DNA of 64,000 nt, taken from Lingula anatina (taxonomy: Eukaryota; Brachiopoda; Lingulata; Lingulida; Lingulidae). How positions within the stretch are numbered: position 1 is the stretch's first letter; each line of letters starts with the position of its first letter. A program made the translations under genes and the position numbers. The notes under the pieces were generated by a model that did not search any database, was not told the origin of the DNA, and saw only the letters and a program-made list of their open reading frames with translations. The stretch spans positions 151,024-215,023 of the forward strand of contig NW_019775781.1 of assembly GCF_001039355.2 (NCBI RefSeq), in the 5' to 3' direction. Shown here in pieces: positions 10,598 through 20,535 of this stretch.

Positions 10598-13500
10598 GTA
10601 TATGTAGGTTATGTTCAATTGAATACGATTTATTTTTTTTTATTTTGATTAGCAGAAGGCATATAATTATGGATGTAAATCTAAAACGTGACAGATCAAT
10701 GTTAAAGTCGGGGTACAACCCGTTTGCTCATGCGTGTGTATTAGAAAATGCCAACTTTAAAAAAAAGGTAGATTATAGATATTATATCACTCGAAAACGG
10801 CAATAACATATGCCCTGTGATACATGTCTGCGTCTGTCTTTATATGCTGCATGATTAATTAAATGTAATTTTGTCCCTTCGCAGGATGGCTGGAGCTCAT
10901 GATGCGTTTGAGCTTGGGAATAAAATGAACTCTCAGACGTTCGGTATTTGGATGGGAACTAATGTCCTGAGAAATAGAGAGAAAGGTTTAACCACTATCT
11001 TGATAGATAGCGAGGGGACAGGTAAATATATTTGTGGTTGTGATTTTTGGTTAAAAATACAACGACTTCGTTTCTTTTGGTGACCTTTATTGTATACATA
11101 AGCATGAACACGTCTGAAAGAAAAATAAATAAATAAAATAAAAATAAAATAAATAAAAAATTATATTGAGTTTTCTTTGCTATACATACTAGTTCCATTG
11201 AATTACCGTATTTCATGAACTCATACAAGCAAAAACATAGACAAAATGTGCGGATCTTATCATCATTTTAGTCCTTAATCTGCGATATTTGAACAACTTC
11301 ACTTTCTTATTAATTACATTCTACAGGAAGAATACAGGAGTAATCTATGCAGCTAGTACGAAAGACTTAATCCATTCTATTTCTTTGAGATAAACAATAA
11401 TAACATATGTGACCTGATGAATTAAAAGGAATCCACAGTGAATAAATTTGCGAGTCTGTGACATGAATACATCTAAAGTACCAGTTTCACTTCACATAAA
11501 CATTTATGTGCACAATCACATGTTAGAACTTAAAATTAACTTATAAACTTACAAACTAACTTAACTTGTACTTATCTTACACAACGTTGGGACTTTTTTT
11601 AATTGCGTGCGTGCTTCGCTCTCGGTTCTTTGTCTTTGTCCCTTTGTCTCTTTCGCCCCTACCGATGTGAAGAGTTTATGACGTGTATTCTAGTCGCAAC
11701 AATATTTATATCTATCAAAGACATGCCAGGATTGGGAGAACAAACCGTACGTTTTCTTGGTTATCCTGAGTTTGAAAATGTTAATTGTTGTGGAGGATAT
11801 GGGACGTCACGTGGTGATTTAACATTTGCTAATTGCCACTCTGTCGAATGCTGTGGATATCTTCATCTTAACTTGTCAATTCTCCTTAATCCACCCTGTG
11901 AAAAAAGTCTCAAAGTAATAGCAGAATTTGTAAAGACTGCTGTTAAAATACATAGTTCACTTGAAATTTAGCACATCACAGCCACTAAATGTCAATAATG
12001 TTGTGAATAACTTAATTAATTAATCTTATAGCATAATTTGCATTAACAAGTGTAATTTAACATACTACATATGTAAACATATATAATTGTATACCCATAT
12101 ATACTGTGTAAATAATGTTGTCTAGAGAGCCTGCAAATGTATTCATACCATTTAGTGCTCAATAAACTTATTATTATTATTATTAACAGAGCTGTGTAGT
12201 TTCCCAGTTGCTTTTTCTACCCGTACTGTCTGTACCACTTGGCCTTATGTATAATTTCCGTTTCTCTGAAGCATTGTCGCTTGAATTTGTTCTGGATTAG
12301 CTGCGCAAAACATGTTTTGTAATTTTAGCGATCGTTATAGTGCAGCTCATAAATTAATCAATTACCTCATTCGGATCTCATTTTCTTAGCTGCAGTCAAC
12401 TTAATCCTTCTACAAACCTATCAGAATAAGTTTCATTACACAGGCTTTCCTTGACTTTCAGATGCCTTTGATTCCGACTCTGCTAATGATGTTGGTATTC
12501 TGGTGATGACAGTGCTGCTTACATCACAGCTGATTTATAACACAAAGAACGTACCAAAGAAAAAGGATCTATAAGACCTCAAGTAAGTCTTCTTATAAAT
12601 CATTAACTGTTATCGTAGGACATACAGTATAAAATGTAGTTCATCATCGAACATAGCTTACAGTGTACTTCAGCATCGAACACACCGGATATTTTTTTAA
12701 TATTTTTACCATTTAAAAATGGTATTCCGTGGTATTTGTCTTGTATTAATTACGACCGAGTTTTGAGTAGTATTCCATTGAATAATAATACAAAGTTCAC
12801 ATTTGGCAGGAATATTGATAAATACAAGCCTATACATGTGAATCAAAAACTTTTAATCGCTTTGAAGAAATATTGATTAATGGTTAGAGAACTTTGCTGT
12901 TCATCCCATAGAACAAGAATGAAAAACATGTATGATAAATAAGTATTCCTAGCCTTTTGACCAAAGATCAGGTGGCCATTCCATCCAGGTCGTTTACAGG
13001 TACCTATAGTGAAAGGTCTCAGGTCGAGGCCGCAACTTTGGTCTGTTGCTAAATGTAAGTTCCAGTATCAGCGTCATTCACATTTATCAATGATTGATGA
13101 TCACCATTACAGGCAGTAAAAATGGAGAAGCATTTTTTATCAATCAATTTTAACTTCGAAAGTATTTTCTTTTAGTGGATATTTAAACATAAAATAAGTT
13201 GAAATAATTATTTGAAAAATGCGGACAGAAAATTAGTCTAAAGTGTAAAACTAATACATGAAGAATAAAGACCATGTCATTTATATCCCAATTCACCATT
13301 TAGTCAGTGGAAAGTGGAACTATTTACTAAATGCAAACATGTAAGTCATCTTTTGATTTCGTTTATAATGGGTCAACTTCGCGAATATGTACATGTGGTA
13401 TTTGTGTCTAAAACGTATAACGGGTAAACTTTTCAGATGTACAGAAATCAATCGAAAGATACATGTTATGAATAAGGACACTCCAGTGTTTAGGAATGTA

Positions 13501-16500
13501 TGGAGAATGGATCTGTTAATTATTTGTGGCTTTATGATTTTATAGACCTACTGGATACAATGATAAATGTGTATGAAGTCTGTTACCTGCGATTGCCTTT
13601 TCTGTTAATCACCCTTTTTTCACTCCTTTATCCTTAAAAATTGACTTCGATGTCTGCTGATCAAAGTTGGTCGAAATATGTTTTAAAATTAATTTGATGT
13701 TTAACTACGGCTACCTTAAATTGTCTGAAAGTCATATCATCACGGTTGCTAATAAGTTACGTAAGGCTTGCAAGGGTCTGTCCTACTCAGCACCAAGGTT
13801 TGATAATATATATAATATTTGCTAACATATATAATGGGTATGTCTGGCGAGGAACATGTTGTGCTTGACCATCTCAGATTCCACAGTCAATGAAACAATT
13901 TTTTTAAAAGCCTGGGTCCCAAATCCATGCACGATTTTTAGGATCTACGTTTTTTATGACTCGGTCACAACCGGACGCACGAATTTTAGGACCGCACGTC
14001 CCCTACGAATTTTGGGTGCAGTGGAGGCCGTGGAGTCCGTAGAGGTAGAGAAAAGGTTTCAGTGAAAAGGCTCTAGTCTGCCTTGCGATGTCGTTGCAAG
14101 CTGGGACGCTAATTGCAACGTGCAATGCCCGTGGAAATTGTCTTCATTTCTTGAGTTTGTTTTGCTACCTGCGCACGTTGCACGCATTTACCACTTACGA
14201 AGAGAATGCAATGGACGTTGTAGGTAGTTCCCTTTTGCGTCACTTTTGCTTCACACTTGCCTTACATGCTTGTGATGACGTACTGGCGGCGTACGTCAGT
14301 TTTGCCCCCTGTTCTCCTCTTCTTTCTTCTTCCTCCTCCCTTCTTTTCTGCTCTTTCTCGTGCCTTTTTGGGAGGCATATTGAAAGCTGCATTGAACAAA
14401 ATTTGAAGTTTTTGAAAATTGTTTTACACGCTGCACAATCGACGTTCATTGTTAATTGTGAGCATCCCTTGTTTACTCTAGTCGTGGGGGAGAAGCACTT
14501 GTGACGCATTCTCGGTGGATTTTGGCTTTGTTCTTTAAGCCTCGGTCACAACCGGACATACATCCCCTGTGAATTTAATTTTGGGTGCAGTGGAGGCCGC
14601 AGAGTTCGTAGAGGTAGAGGAAAGGTTGCAATGGAAAGGCGCAAGTCTCCCTTGCGAGTCGCAGGGGCCACATGAGATGTCATTTCAAGCAGGGACGCAA
14701 ATTACAAGGTGCGATGGCCGTGGAAATTGTAGTTATTTCTTGAGTTTGTCTTGCTACCGGCGTACAGTACGTGCCACGCACTCACCTGTCATGAAGAGAA
14801 TGCAACGCACGGGGAAAGTAGTTCCCTTTTGCGTCACTTATGCTTCACACTTGACTCAAACGTTTGTAATGACGAACTGACTGATTGACTGACGAACTGA
14901 CTACAGTTTTGCCTCCGGTTCTCCCCTTCTTTCTTCTCCTCCTCCCTTCTTTTCGGCTCTCGCAGCTTCTTTCCCTTGTGTTTTAGAGGCATATTAGAAG
15001 CTGAATTAAGCAAAATTCGAATATTTTGCAAAATTTTCACATTTTTCACAATCGACGTTAATTCTCGAGACACGAGCGTGCGTCGTGAGCACGCCTTCCA
15101 TACTCCTCGCGTGGGGGTGACGCAAGTGCGACGCATTCCCGCCTTCCTTTCGACTTTGTTCGTTAGCTGTAAGGGCGTGCGCCGTACTCAACACGCAGAG
15201 AGCACTTTCTCCTCCATTGTTTGCGACGTGCGTCTTGGACCACACACGTCTCACTTGCAAACTTCTCGCAAATTCCTTGCGAGTGGAGCAAGTTACGTTT
15301 GTGGCCTCGCTGTTGGCAGATTATTCGTAGAATCTTTTGGACATGTCCAACATCTTCCGTACGTGCTTACGAGCTGTATGCGAACTTCGAAATTCGCAAG
15401 TAGGACATGCGCGGCACGTGAGATTCTGCGCAATATTTGGACGCAAACAAGCCGTAACGGCCCGTACGGCCAGTTGTGACCGAAGCTTTAGCTGAGAAGG
15501 CGTGCGCCGTACTCAGCACGCAAAATGCACTTGCTCCTTCATCGTTTGCGATGTGCGTCTTGGACCACGCACGTCTCACTTGCAAACTTCCCGCAAACTC
15601 CTTGCGAGTGGAGCAAGTTACGTTTGCGGCCTTGCTGTTAGCAGATTATTCGTAGAATCTTTTGGACATGTTCAACATCCTCCGTACGTGCTTACGGACT
15701 GTATGCAAACTCGAAATTTGTAAGAAAGACTTGCGTGGGACGTGAGGTTCTGCAAAAAATTTGGACGCAAATAGGCCGTAAGAGCCCATACCTCTCGTCT
15801 GGTTGAGCTGTAGCTAGATCGCAGGGGGGAATCAAGTAGTTGGTGATTGCCTGGAGTGCGCAAGAAGAAAGTGCGTGGAAAGTACGTGAGAAGCACAGCC
15901 TGCACACGTCAGAAGTACCTGCTGCGCCTGTCGGGCTTTTGCACGTGTCCCGCGAGCCCCTTGCATGCAAGGCACAAGCATCATGCACTACGTACGTTAT
16001 TATCCATACTAAGAATGCAGGCAACGCAGGGGCAACTCAACCTACGGTTGTTGCTCGTCCTTTGCACTCGAGTCTTGCGTGTTGAGATGTTTTTTTGGGA
16101 GGGTATAAAAACAGTGAATGTTTAAGGTGATCATTATATCCGCAGCAGTGTTTAAATTGATGCCTCTTTGCTTGTGTGGCTTGTCCCCGATCCCCCTCTT
16201 GCTGTTTGTTGTCTTTTTTAGCATTTTTCAAATTTGAAATCCAAGGCTGATCCACGATGGATTTCGTGCATGCTCCTCCTTTTAATCTCATGGTCCATGC
16301 GCGTGGAGTGACCACTACGCATTCAACATGCACGAGGCCCGTGAGGTCCGCACTGTGGGCGAGTGGAAATGCGGAGTAAGCACGGAATAAGCAAGAAATA
16401 AGTGCAGTACGTGTATCGTGCGCTTTAATTACGATGGCGAAGCAAGTGCGTAAAATTACTCTTTCAACCGGTCGTGAGTGCTTCTACGAGCGGTTTGCGT

Positions 16501-19220
16501 GCACGTGGAACGTACTTTTTTTGGTGGACGCAAACACGACGCAAAGCACGCAGCCCGAAAGCTGGCCGGCTACGACCTGTCTGCGACAATTAGAACGCCT
16601 GGAGCACGCTCGTAGCACGCAAGACAAAAGTACTGAGTAAGTGCGCTAGGCGTGCGTGTAACGCAGGAACAGCATGCAGAAATTCCGAGGCACCTTAGGA
16701 ACAATATAAGGTTACACAATGAGATTGCAGTTCACACAGAGCACTTTTAATAGCAGACAACTTACAGAACCAAGGGAATGAGCAGCTACCTTGATCATCA
16801 AAGTCGCCATTTTAACCACATAGACAATATGTGTTTAGGTCATTACTCGCTGAATCAACGGCCTGCATGTCCTACAACAAAACTGAATCAAATTGGACAA
16901 GTTTTGACCTTTGTCTGAAATTTTATTCCAGATTAAACTCTAAAAACCCATCCCAAAGAATGCCTTGACGCTTGAAAGCTCTGAGAGCAGCCAGATGAGG
17001 GCAGACGTAACAGCGACCGTTACTGTGACTAGACACTGACATTAGGGTCCTTTGTGGAGCGTGTTACTCTTTTAAAGACAATAATTCGAAAAATATGGAG
17101 ATCCAAAATATAGCTTTCAATGTTTGTCGTATGGCTCAGAATTGGCAATGTATTTTTGTTTGCTTCACTGGCGAATTCAGTCAATGAACTGATCTCACAG
17201 TTACATCAAAGTGATTATCAAAAGTTATTAAAACACGATTTTAATCGTTATTTTCATTTATCATTCAGCAAAATAGGAAAATAAACTGATGAATTATCAT
17301 TTGGAAAAAAATATTCCATATTAAATGTTAAGTCTGTAGTATTTACTTGCACAAGTTTTCTAAAATATAAGAAAGTGAAAATGGTTGTTTTGTATTTAGA
17401 GCCCTTACTAATGTTACTGGTAAAATTCGGGCAAAGGAAAATGAGGAGGTGACTGAAGACATGGGGGAACTTCGCAGGGTGTTTCCAAACTTCATGTGGC
17501 TTTTACGAGATGTCTATTTGGAGTGTGTCCACCCTGACACCGGGGAGGAAATAACAGCGACTGATTATGTGAAAACAGTGGTGAGTTGATCTATTGACTT
17601 TAGGTGGCACTTGCCCACCTTCTTGATAAACTATTAATATCTTGATTAATTATCAATATCAACACACACACACACACAAAGGAAATTGCAAGAATATTCC
17701 GTGTACATACTGTGACAAAAACATCCAACATATCAAAATGGTGCTCCTGATAATTGATGTTTTGATTAAAATAATATCAACTTAATTGCTTAACAAGATA
17801 TTTTTTCCGAAGGTATTTAGGAAGGACTCACAGGAAGCGGAAGAAACCAGTCAAGAGAGGATAGGCAGAGTCATATTCTTGGCTTTTCGTAAAGTGGAGG
17901 CGTTTACCCTTCCTGCTCCAGGGCTTAGGAAAGTTTTGTTGGATATTGCAGCAAATGCTGATGATATCGACCCCGAATTCAATGAGAGAATGGACGAATT
18001 AATAGAATACATCCTGTCTAGTCTAGAATGCAAGCGAGGGATGACTGTGGGCTCTAAGATAACAGGTATGGTGGTTCCTTTACTTATATGAATGCGCGAG
18101 GAATGAATGCATTTCAGTTTATTCCAATTATAAAGTATATGTATGTCTCTTTATAGATAAGATTCGGCCTGAAGAAAATATATCAAAGCAGATATTTTCA
18201 TAGCGATACATGTATTTTGACATTTTAGGGTACATTTTTGTTTTGTAACATGATATAAGTGAGTTTGTCATCAGCTAAAGAAACCTCAAAGTCAATACAG
18301 TGGCGGATTTGAAGGGGAGGGGTCAGGGGTTCCCGACCCCCCCCCCCCCCCCCTTCGATTTCTGGTCCTCTCTTGAAATGAGAATTTTGTCTAACTGAAT
18401 CATAGTTCTAAACCATACCAAATGGCACCGTTCACCCTCTAAGATACCAAAAATGTTCGGGGCCCGTAATCGCACCCCAAACCCTACGCCAAGTTAGGAG
18501 GGCTGGAAGGTCGGCTTCGCATCCGCGAACCCCCCCCCCCCCCCTCTCCCCTTCATATAATCCTGGATCCGCCCTTGGATAATATGATGATTCGCACAAG
18601 GTAAGTATGGCTCAAAACACTTTGGTTAACAGGCATAACATAACTAAAGATTTCTTTACACTGGCGTATATTATGGAGCTGAAATCGACCCTTTAAACGC
18701 TGAGTGGAAGGATGGGACAAAACAGACAAGACTTGCCACTCACGGGTCGACAGCGTCTTATAAAGGCCGGTGTGACAGGAATGCTTGTCAGCTAGGAATC
18801 GTACTGCCTTTCCCATTACTTTGTACAGGTGGCATTTGTCTCATGTACTTACCCCAATACTCCGACCAACCGTAGGTTGTACTTATCATATGGAACCCCA
18901 GTACTTCTATTCCTAGGACTGCCATTTCCGTCACATCGGCGTAGTGATACATATATATAGGACACCGGAAGGTTTAGTAGAAAACAATCTAATTTTCATT
19001 AATTATAACTGCAATTTATATTAAATGTTTAAGCGCATTTTAATGTCAGCTCACTTGATGCCTAGGGGATCAGCTTGCCACAATGTTAAAGGACTATGTA
19101 AAAGCTGTCAATGATCCAGACACCATACCTGCCATGAAGAGTGCCTGGGATGCTAGTGTGGAGTTAAGACGCAAGAAAATACTGGAAGACATGGTGGCGA
19201 AATACAACACAGAAATGACG
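10305..19220 (+). CDS. GBP-like large GTPase (guanylate-binding protein / atlastin superfamily), six exons, apparently broken
   Basis: Exons are 10305-10597, 10885-11021, 12462-12582, 17400-17580, 17813-18065 and 19066-19220. All have AG/GT borders and agreeing phases. The G domain is recognisable: P-loop GAARSGKSYL (exon 1), switch I region QTFGIWMG, DxxG as DSEGTG (exon 2), NDVGILVMTVLLTSQLIYNT (exon 3) and the family-specific RD signature in FPNFMWLLRD (exon 4). Exons 5-6 match the end of the G domain and linker (MLKDYVKAVNDPDTIPAMKS, as in GBPs). GBPs are GTP-hydrolysing, self-assembling GTPases with roles in innate defence. Exon 3 carries an in-frame TAA (12572-12574), and no C-terminal helical domain was found before the convergent neighbour, so I judge it a decayed or truncated copy. 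A sequencing error at the stop is possible. The ATG (context ggaaacATGG) follows an acceptor at 10287, so a 5' non-coding exon lies upstream. Confidence 0.85.
10885..11021 (+). CDS. GBP-like gene, coding exon 2 (switch I and DxxG)
   Basis: Acceptor ttcgcag and donor ACAG/GTAAAT. It completes the split codon of exon 1 and encodes FELGNKMNSQTFGIWMGTN and the G3 motif DSEGTG. The following intron to 12461 holds a (TAAA)n-like run near 11125-11155 and a possible LINE/SINE tail ending in (TTA)n at 12166-12186. Confidence 0.88.
12462..12582 (+). CDS. GBP-like gene, coding exon 3, with in-frame stop
   Basis: Acceptor gactttcag, donor CTCAA/GTAAGT. It encodes DAFDSDSANDVGILVMT and LLTSQLIYNTKNVPKKKDL. 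The next codon is TAA (12572-12574), then DL and a split lysine that joins perfectly to exon 4. The reading frame and phase are kept on both sides of the stop, so a single substitution of a sense codon is the simplest explanation. Confidence 0.85.
13961..14537. mobile_element. Truncated GC-rich MITE (CTCGGTCACAACCGG family)
   Basis: It starts with 'ctcggtcacaaccggacgc', like the full copy that begins at 14538. It repeats the same internal order: 'gggtgcagtggaggccg', 'tagaggtagag', the CT-rich 'cttcctcctccc' tract, then a GAGCAC block. No right end was seen, so it is a 3'-truncated copy placed head to tail with the next one. The open frames inside are chance products of its GC-rich composition. 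Confidence 0.65.
14538..15487. mobile_element. 950-bp Harbinger-like MITE with TTA target duplication
   Basis: Ends are AGCCTCGGTCACAAC and GTTGTGACCGAAGCT (inverted, one mismatch), flanked by TTA at 14535-14537 and 15488-15490. Short inverted ends with a 3-bp TWA duplication are the signature of PIF/Harbinger elements. There is no transposase, so it is non-autonomous. The same element lies inverted at 42773-43674. Confidence 0.75.
15488..16689. repeat. Further GC-rich MITE-derived sequence
   Basis: 15491-15790 repeats 15165-15480 (for example 'aaggcgtgcgccgtactca', 'gcgagtggagcaagttacg', 'tcgtagaatcttttggacat'). 15830-15860 matches, inverted, the 'caattacttgatt' segments at 48726 and 60364. 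The remainder to 16689 is GC-rich with several short open frames and no recognisable domain. Confidence 0.6.
16690..17345 (+). pseudogene. Tc1-like transposon remnant, copy with empty Polinton target site
   Basis: It parallels 26560-26956 joined to 30199-30410. Shared blocks are 'acttacagaaccaa', 'gaatgagcagctacctt', 'gactagacactgacat', 'aaaaatatgga', 'tttttgtttgcttcactggcga' (20 bases of it) and 'tccatattaaatgtta'. In the other copy this region encodes a Tc1 transposase segment (PSRSPDLNYIEK). Here it is more decayed. The site corresponding to the AATGGT duplication is uninterrupted at 17119-17124 (aatgtt). Confidence 0.7.
17400..17580 (+). CDS. GBP-like gene, coding exon 4 (RD motif)
   Basis: Acceptor tgtatttag, donor ACAGTG/GTGAGT. 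It encodes ALTNVTGKIRAKENEEVTED, then FPNFMWLLRDVYLE. The RD pair replaces the NKxD motif of small GTPases in this superfamily. The splice phase matches exon 3 (split AAA codon). Confidence 0.87.
17813..18065 (+). CDS. GBP-like gene, coding exon 5
   Basis: Acceptor ttccgaag, donor AACAG/GTATGG. The 84 codons include IFLAFRKVEAFTLPAPG, the position of the 'FPxRKCFxxPxP' segment in GBPs, and then the DPEFNERMDELIEYILSSL helix near the end of the G domain. Confidence 0.85.
18298..18577. mobile_element. MITE with CAGTGGCGGAT ends and poly-C tracts
   Basis: Ends are CAGTGGCGGATT and GGATCCGCCCTTG. 'CAGTGGCGGAT' termini are common in dispersed invertebrate MITEs. Two long C runs (18340-18356 and 18531-18544) face each other inside. 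No clean target duplication was seen. It is in the GBP intron 5. The next part, about 18790-18870, is a dispersed repeat also found inverted at 35430-35530. Confidence 0.6.
19066..19220 (+). CDS. GBP-like gene, coding exon 6 (linker to helical domain)
   Basis: Acceptor gatgcctag, donor ATGACG/GTACGTG. It matches the GBP block 'LA-LVEAYVKAIN-GAVPTI--AWE' closely. An intact donor implies more exons once followed. Between 19221 and the end of the opposing gene at 20536 I found no continuation. Confidence 0.85.
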
Positions 19221-20535
19221 GTACGTGAAACATATTATGGCATTAAGTGGTATGTATTGGGGCAGGGGAATTTTTTGTTCTCCAAGCTGCACTGCCGTTT
19301 GTCTTCTTTTCACTTTGGCTAAGAAGGAATCTCGTTTGACCAGAAAACTGTGTCTGTCATGCCCACAATGATGTATTAATTGACTGCAGTTGTTAGATTC
19401 AAATATGTACTTACCAGTGCATCTGGTTATTTGCTTGCCCAATCTCTAGATCTATTATATGCACTGTCACTGTAAATTTAACTAGCAGTTTGTAAGCAAC
19501 ACTAAAAACATAATCAGCTGCGCGTGCCAAACTAGTGAACTAAAGGACAGTTCGCTACGCGTGCCACGCGTTAGCATGGGTTCTAGCCTCTTAAAGCTAT
19601 AATCCTATCGTCGCAACAAACAATGGGGACCTTCTGGCTGATGTATCCTGTTGTTAATTAGACCTAGTTACAGCGGATTGTCGCGCTCGCGCTGGACCAC
19701 AGAAATCGGCGTTATGGGGTTCACTCGTTTAAAGTATTGTGTTATTCCACTTAAGCTATTGTGTTTGTGCGTTCGAATTTTGAAGGGATTTATACGGCCC
19801 TCCTTTTTTTGTCCGCCCCCTTCTATTCACCAGATAGGGATTAAAACATTTCGAACGTTGTTAGTAGTATAAGTAAGTCGTTTTCGACCTGCATTTTGGA
19901 ACGGGGCTATATACTTTCAATGTAATTTTTTTTAGTGAACCTTGAACCTTTTGCGGGGCAGTATAATTTTAATGCAATTTCTTAGTGACCCCTGAAGCAG
20001 AATGGAGGCTTTGCAAGCGAATTTTAATGACAATCATTTTAGTGTAAACAAGGGACGAGCAAATTTCAAAGACGATTCAATAAAATCTAGAAGGTTTTTT
20101 GTTAAAGAATAAATATAATTGTGTAGCGAGCAAAGAAGCGTGAAGGAGGACGCTTCGACCCCCTTTTCTAGAAATACGCAGACGAATGCGTTTGGTGCGC
20201 CGGCACCCGTCTCGTGTTTGTGAGTCTACGGAATGCGTTAAGGCTCGCATGAGCTAGAAACCTTTTGAAATACATTGCGCCCAACCGGTCTGCACTAACC
20301 ATGCAGTAAATCGATCTTTTCATTACTGATGTCTCTTAGCTGGCCCGTATTATGCTCTTAGGAAAGAGTGAAGGTGTCAATCAAACGTTATATAGTTTAC
20401 TGTAAAGACCCACTCTACACTATTTTTCACAGAAGAACGCGTTTGGTGCCCATGCGTGTAAAGCGCGTTAAAGGTCATTGAAAAGAAAAAAATAAACACC
20501 GCTGCTCCTTGTATGCATATTTTATTTAAAAGACA
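19221..20535. other. Intergenic region between convergent genes
   Basis: I looked for further GBP exons on + and found none. Short GC-rich patches (19500-19600, 20130-20240) resemble the dispersed repeats of the window. On - it contains the presumed 3' UTR end of the chitin synthase. Confidence 0.5.
20521..20526 (-). terminator. Candidate polyadenylation signal of the chitin synthase gene
   Basis: TTTATT on + is AATAAA on the gene strand, 10 bases past the TAG stop. This is unusually close, so a more distal signal may also be used. Confidence 0.4.

Noticed and set aside
11603-11971. A 122-codon ORF in the GBP intron
   Set aside because: No recognisable domain and no matching splice context. 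It is upstream of a (TTA)n tail and probably part of a retroelement 3' end.
13856-16640. Many open frames of 60-167 codons on both strands
   Set aside because: They fall in GC-rich non-coding MITEs, overlap in several frames and show no domain.
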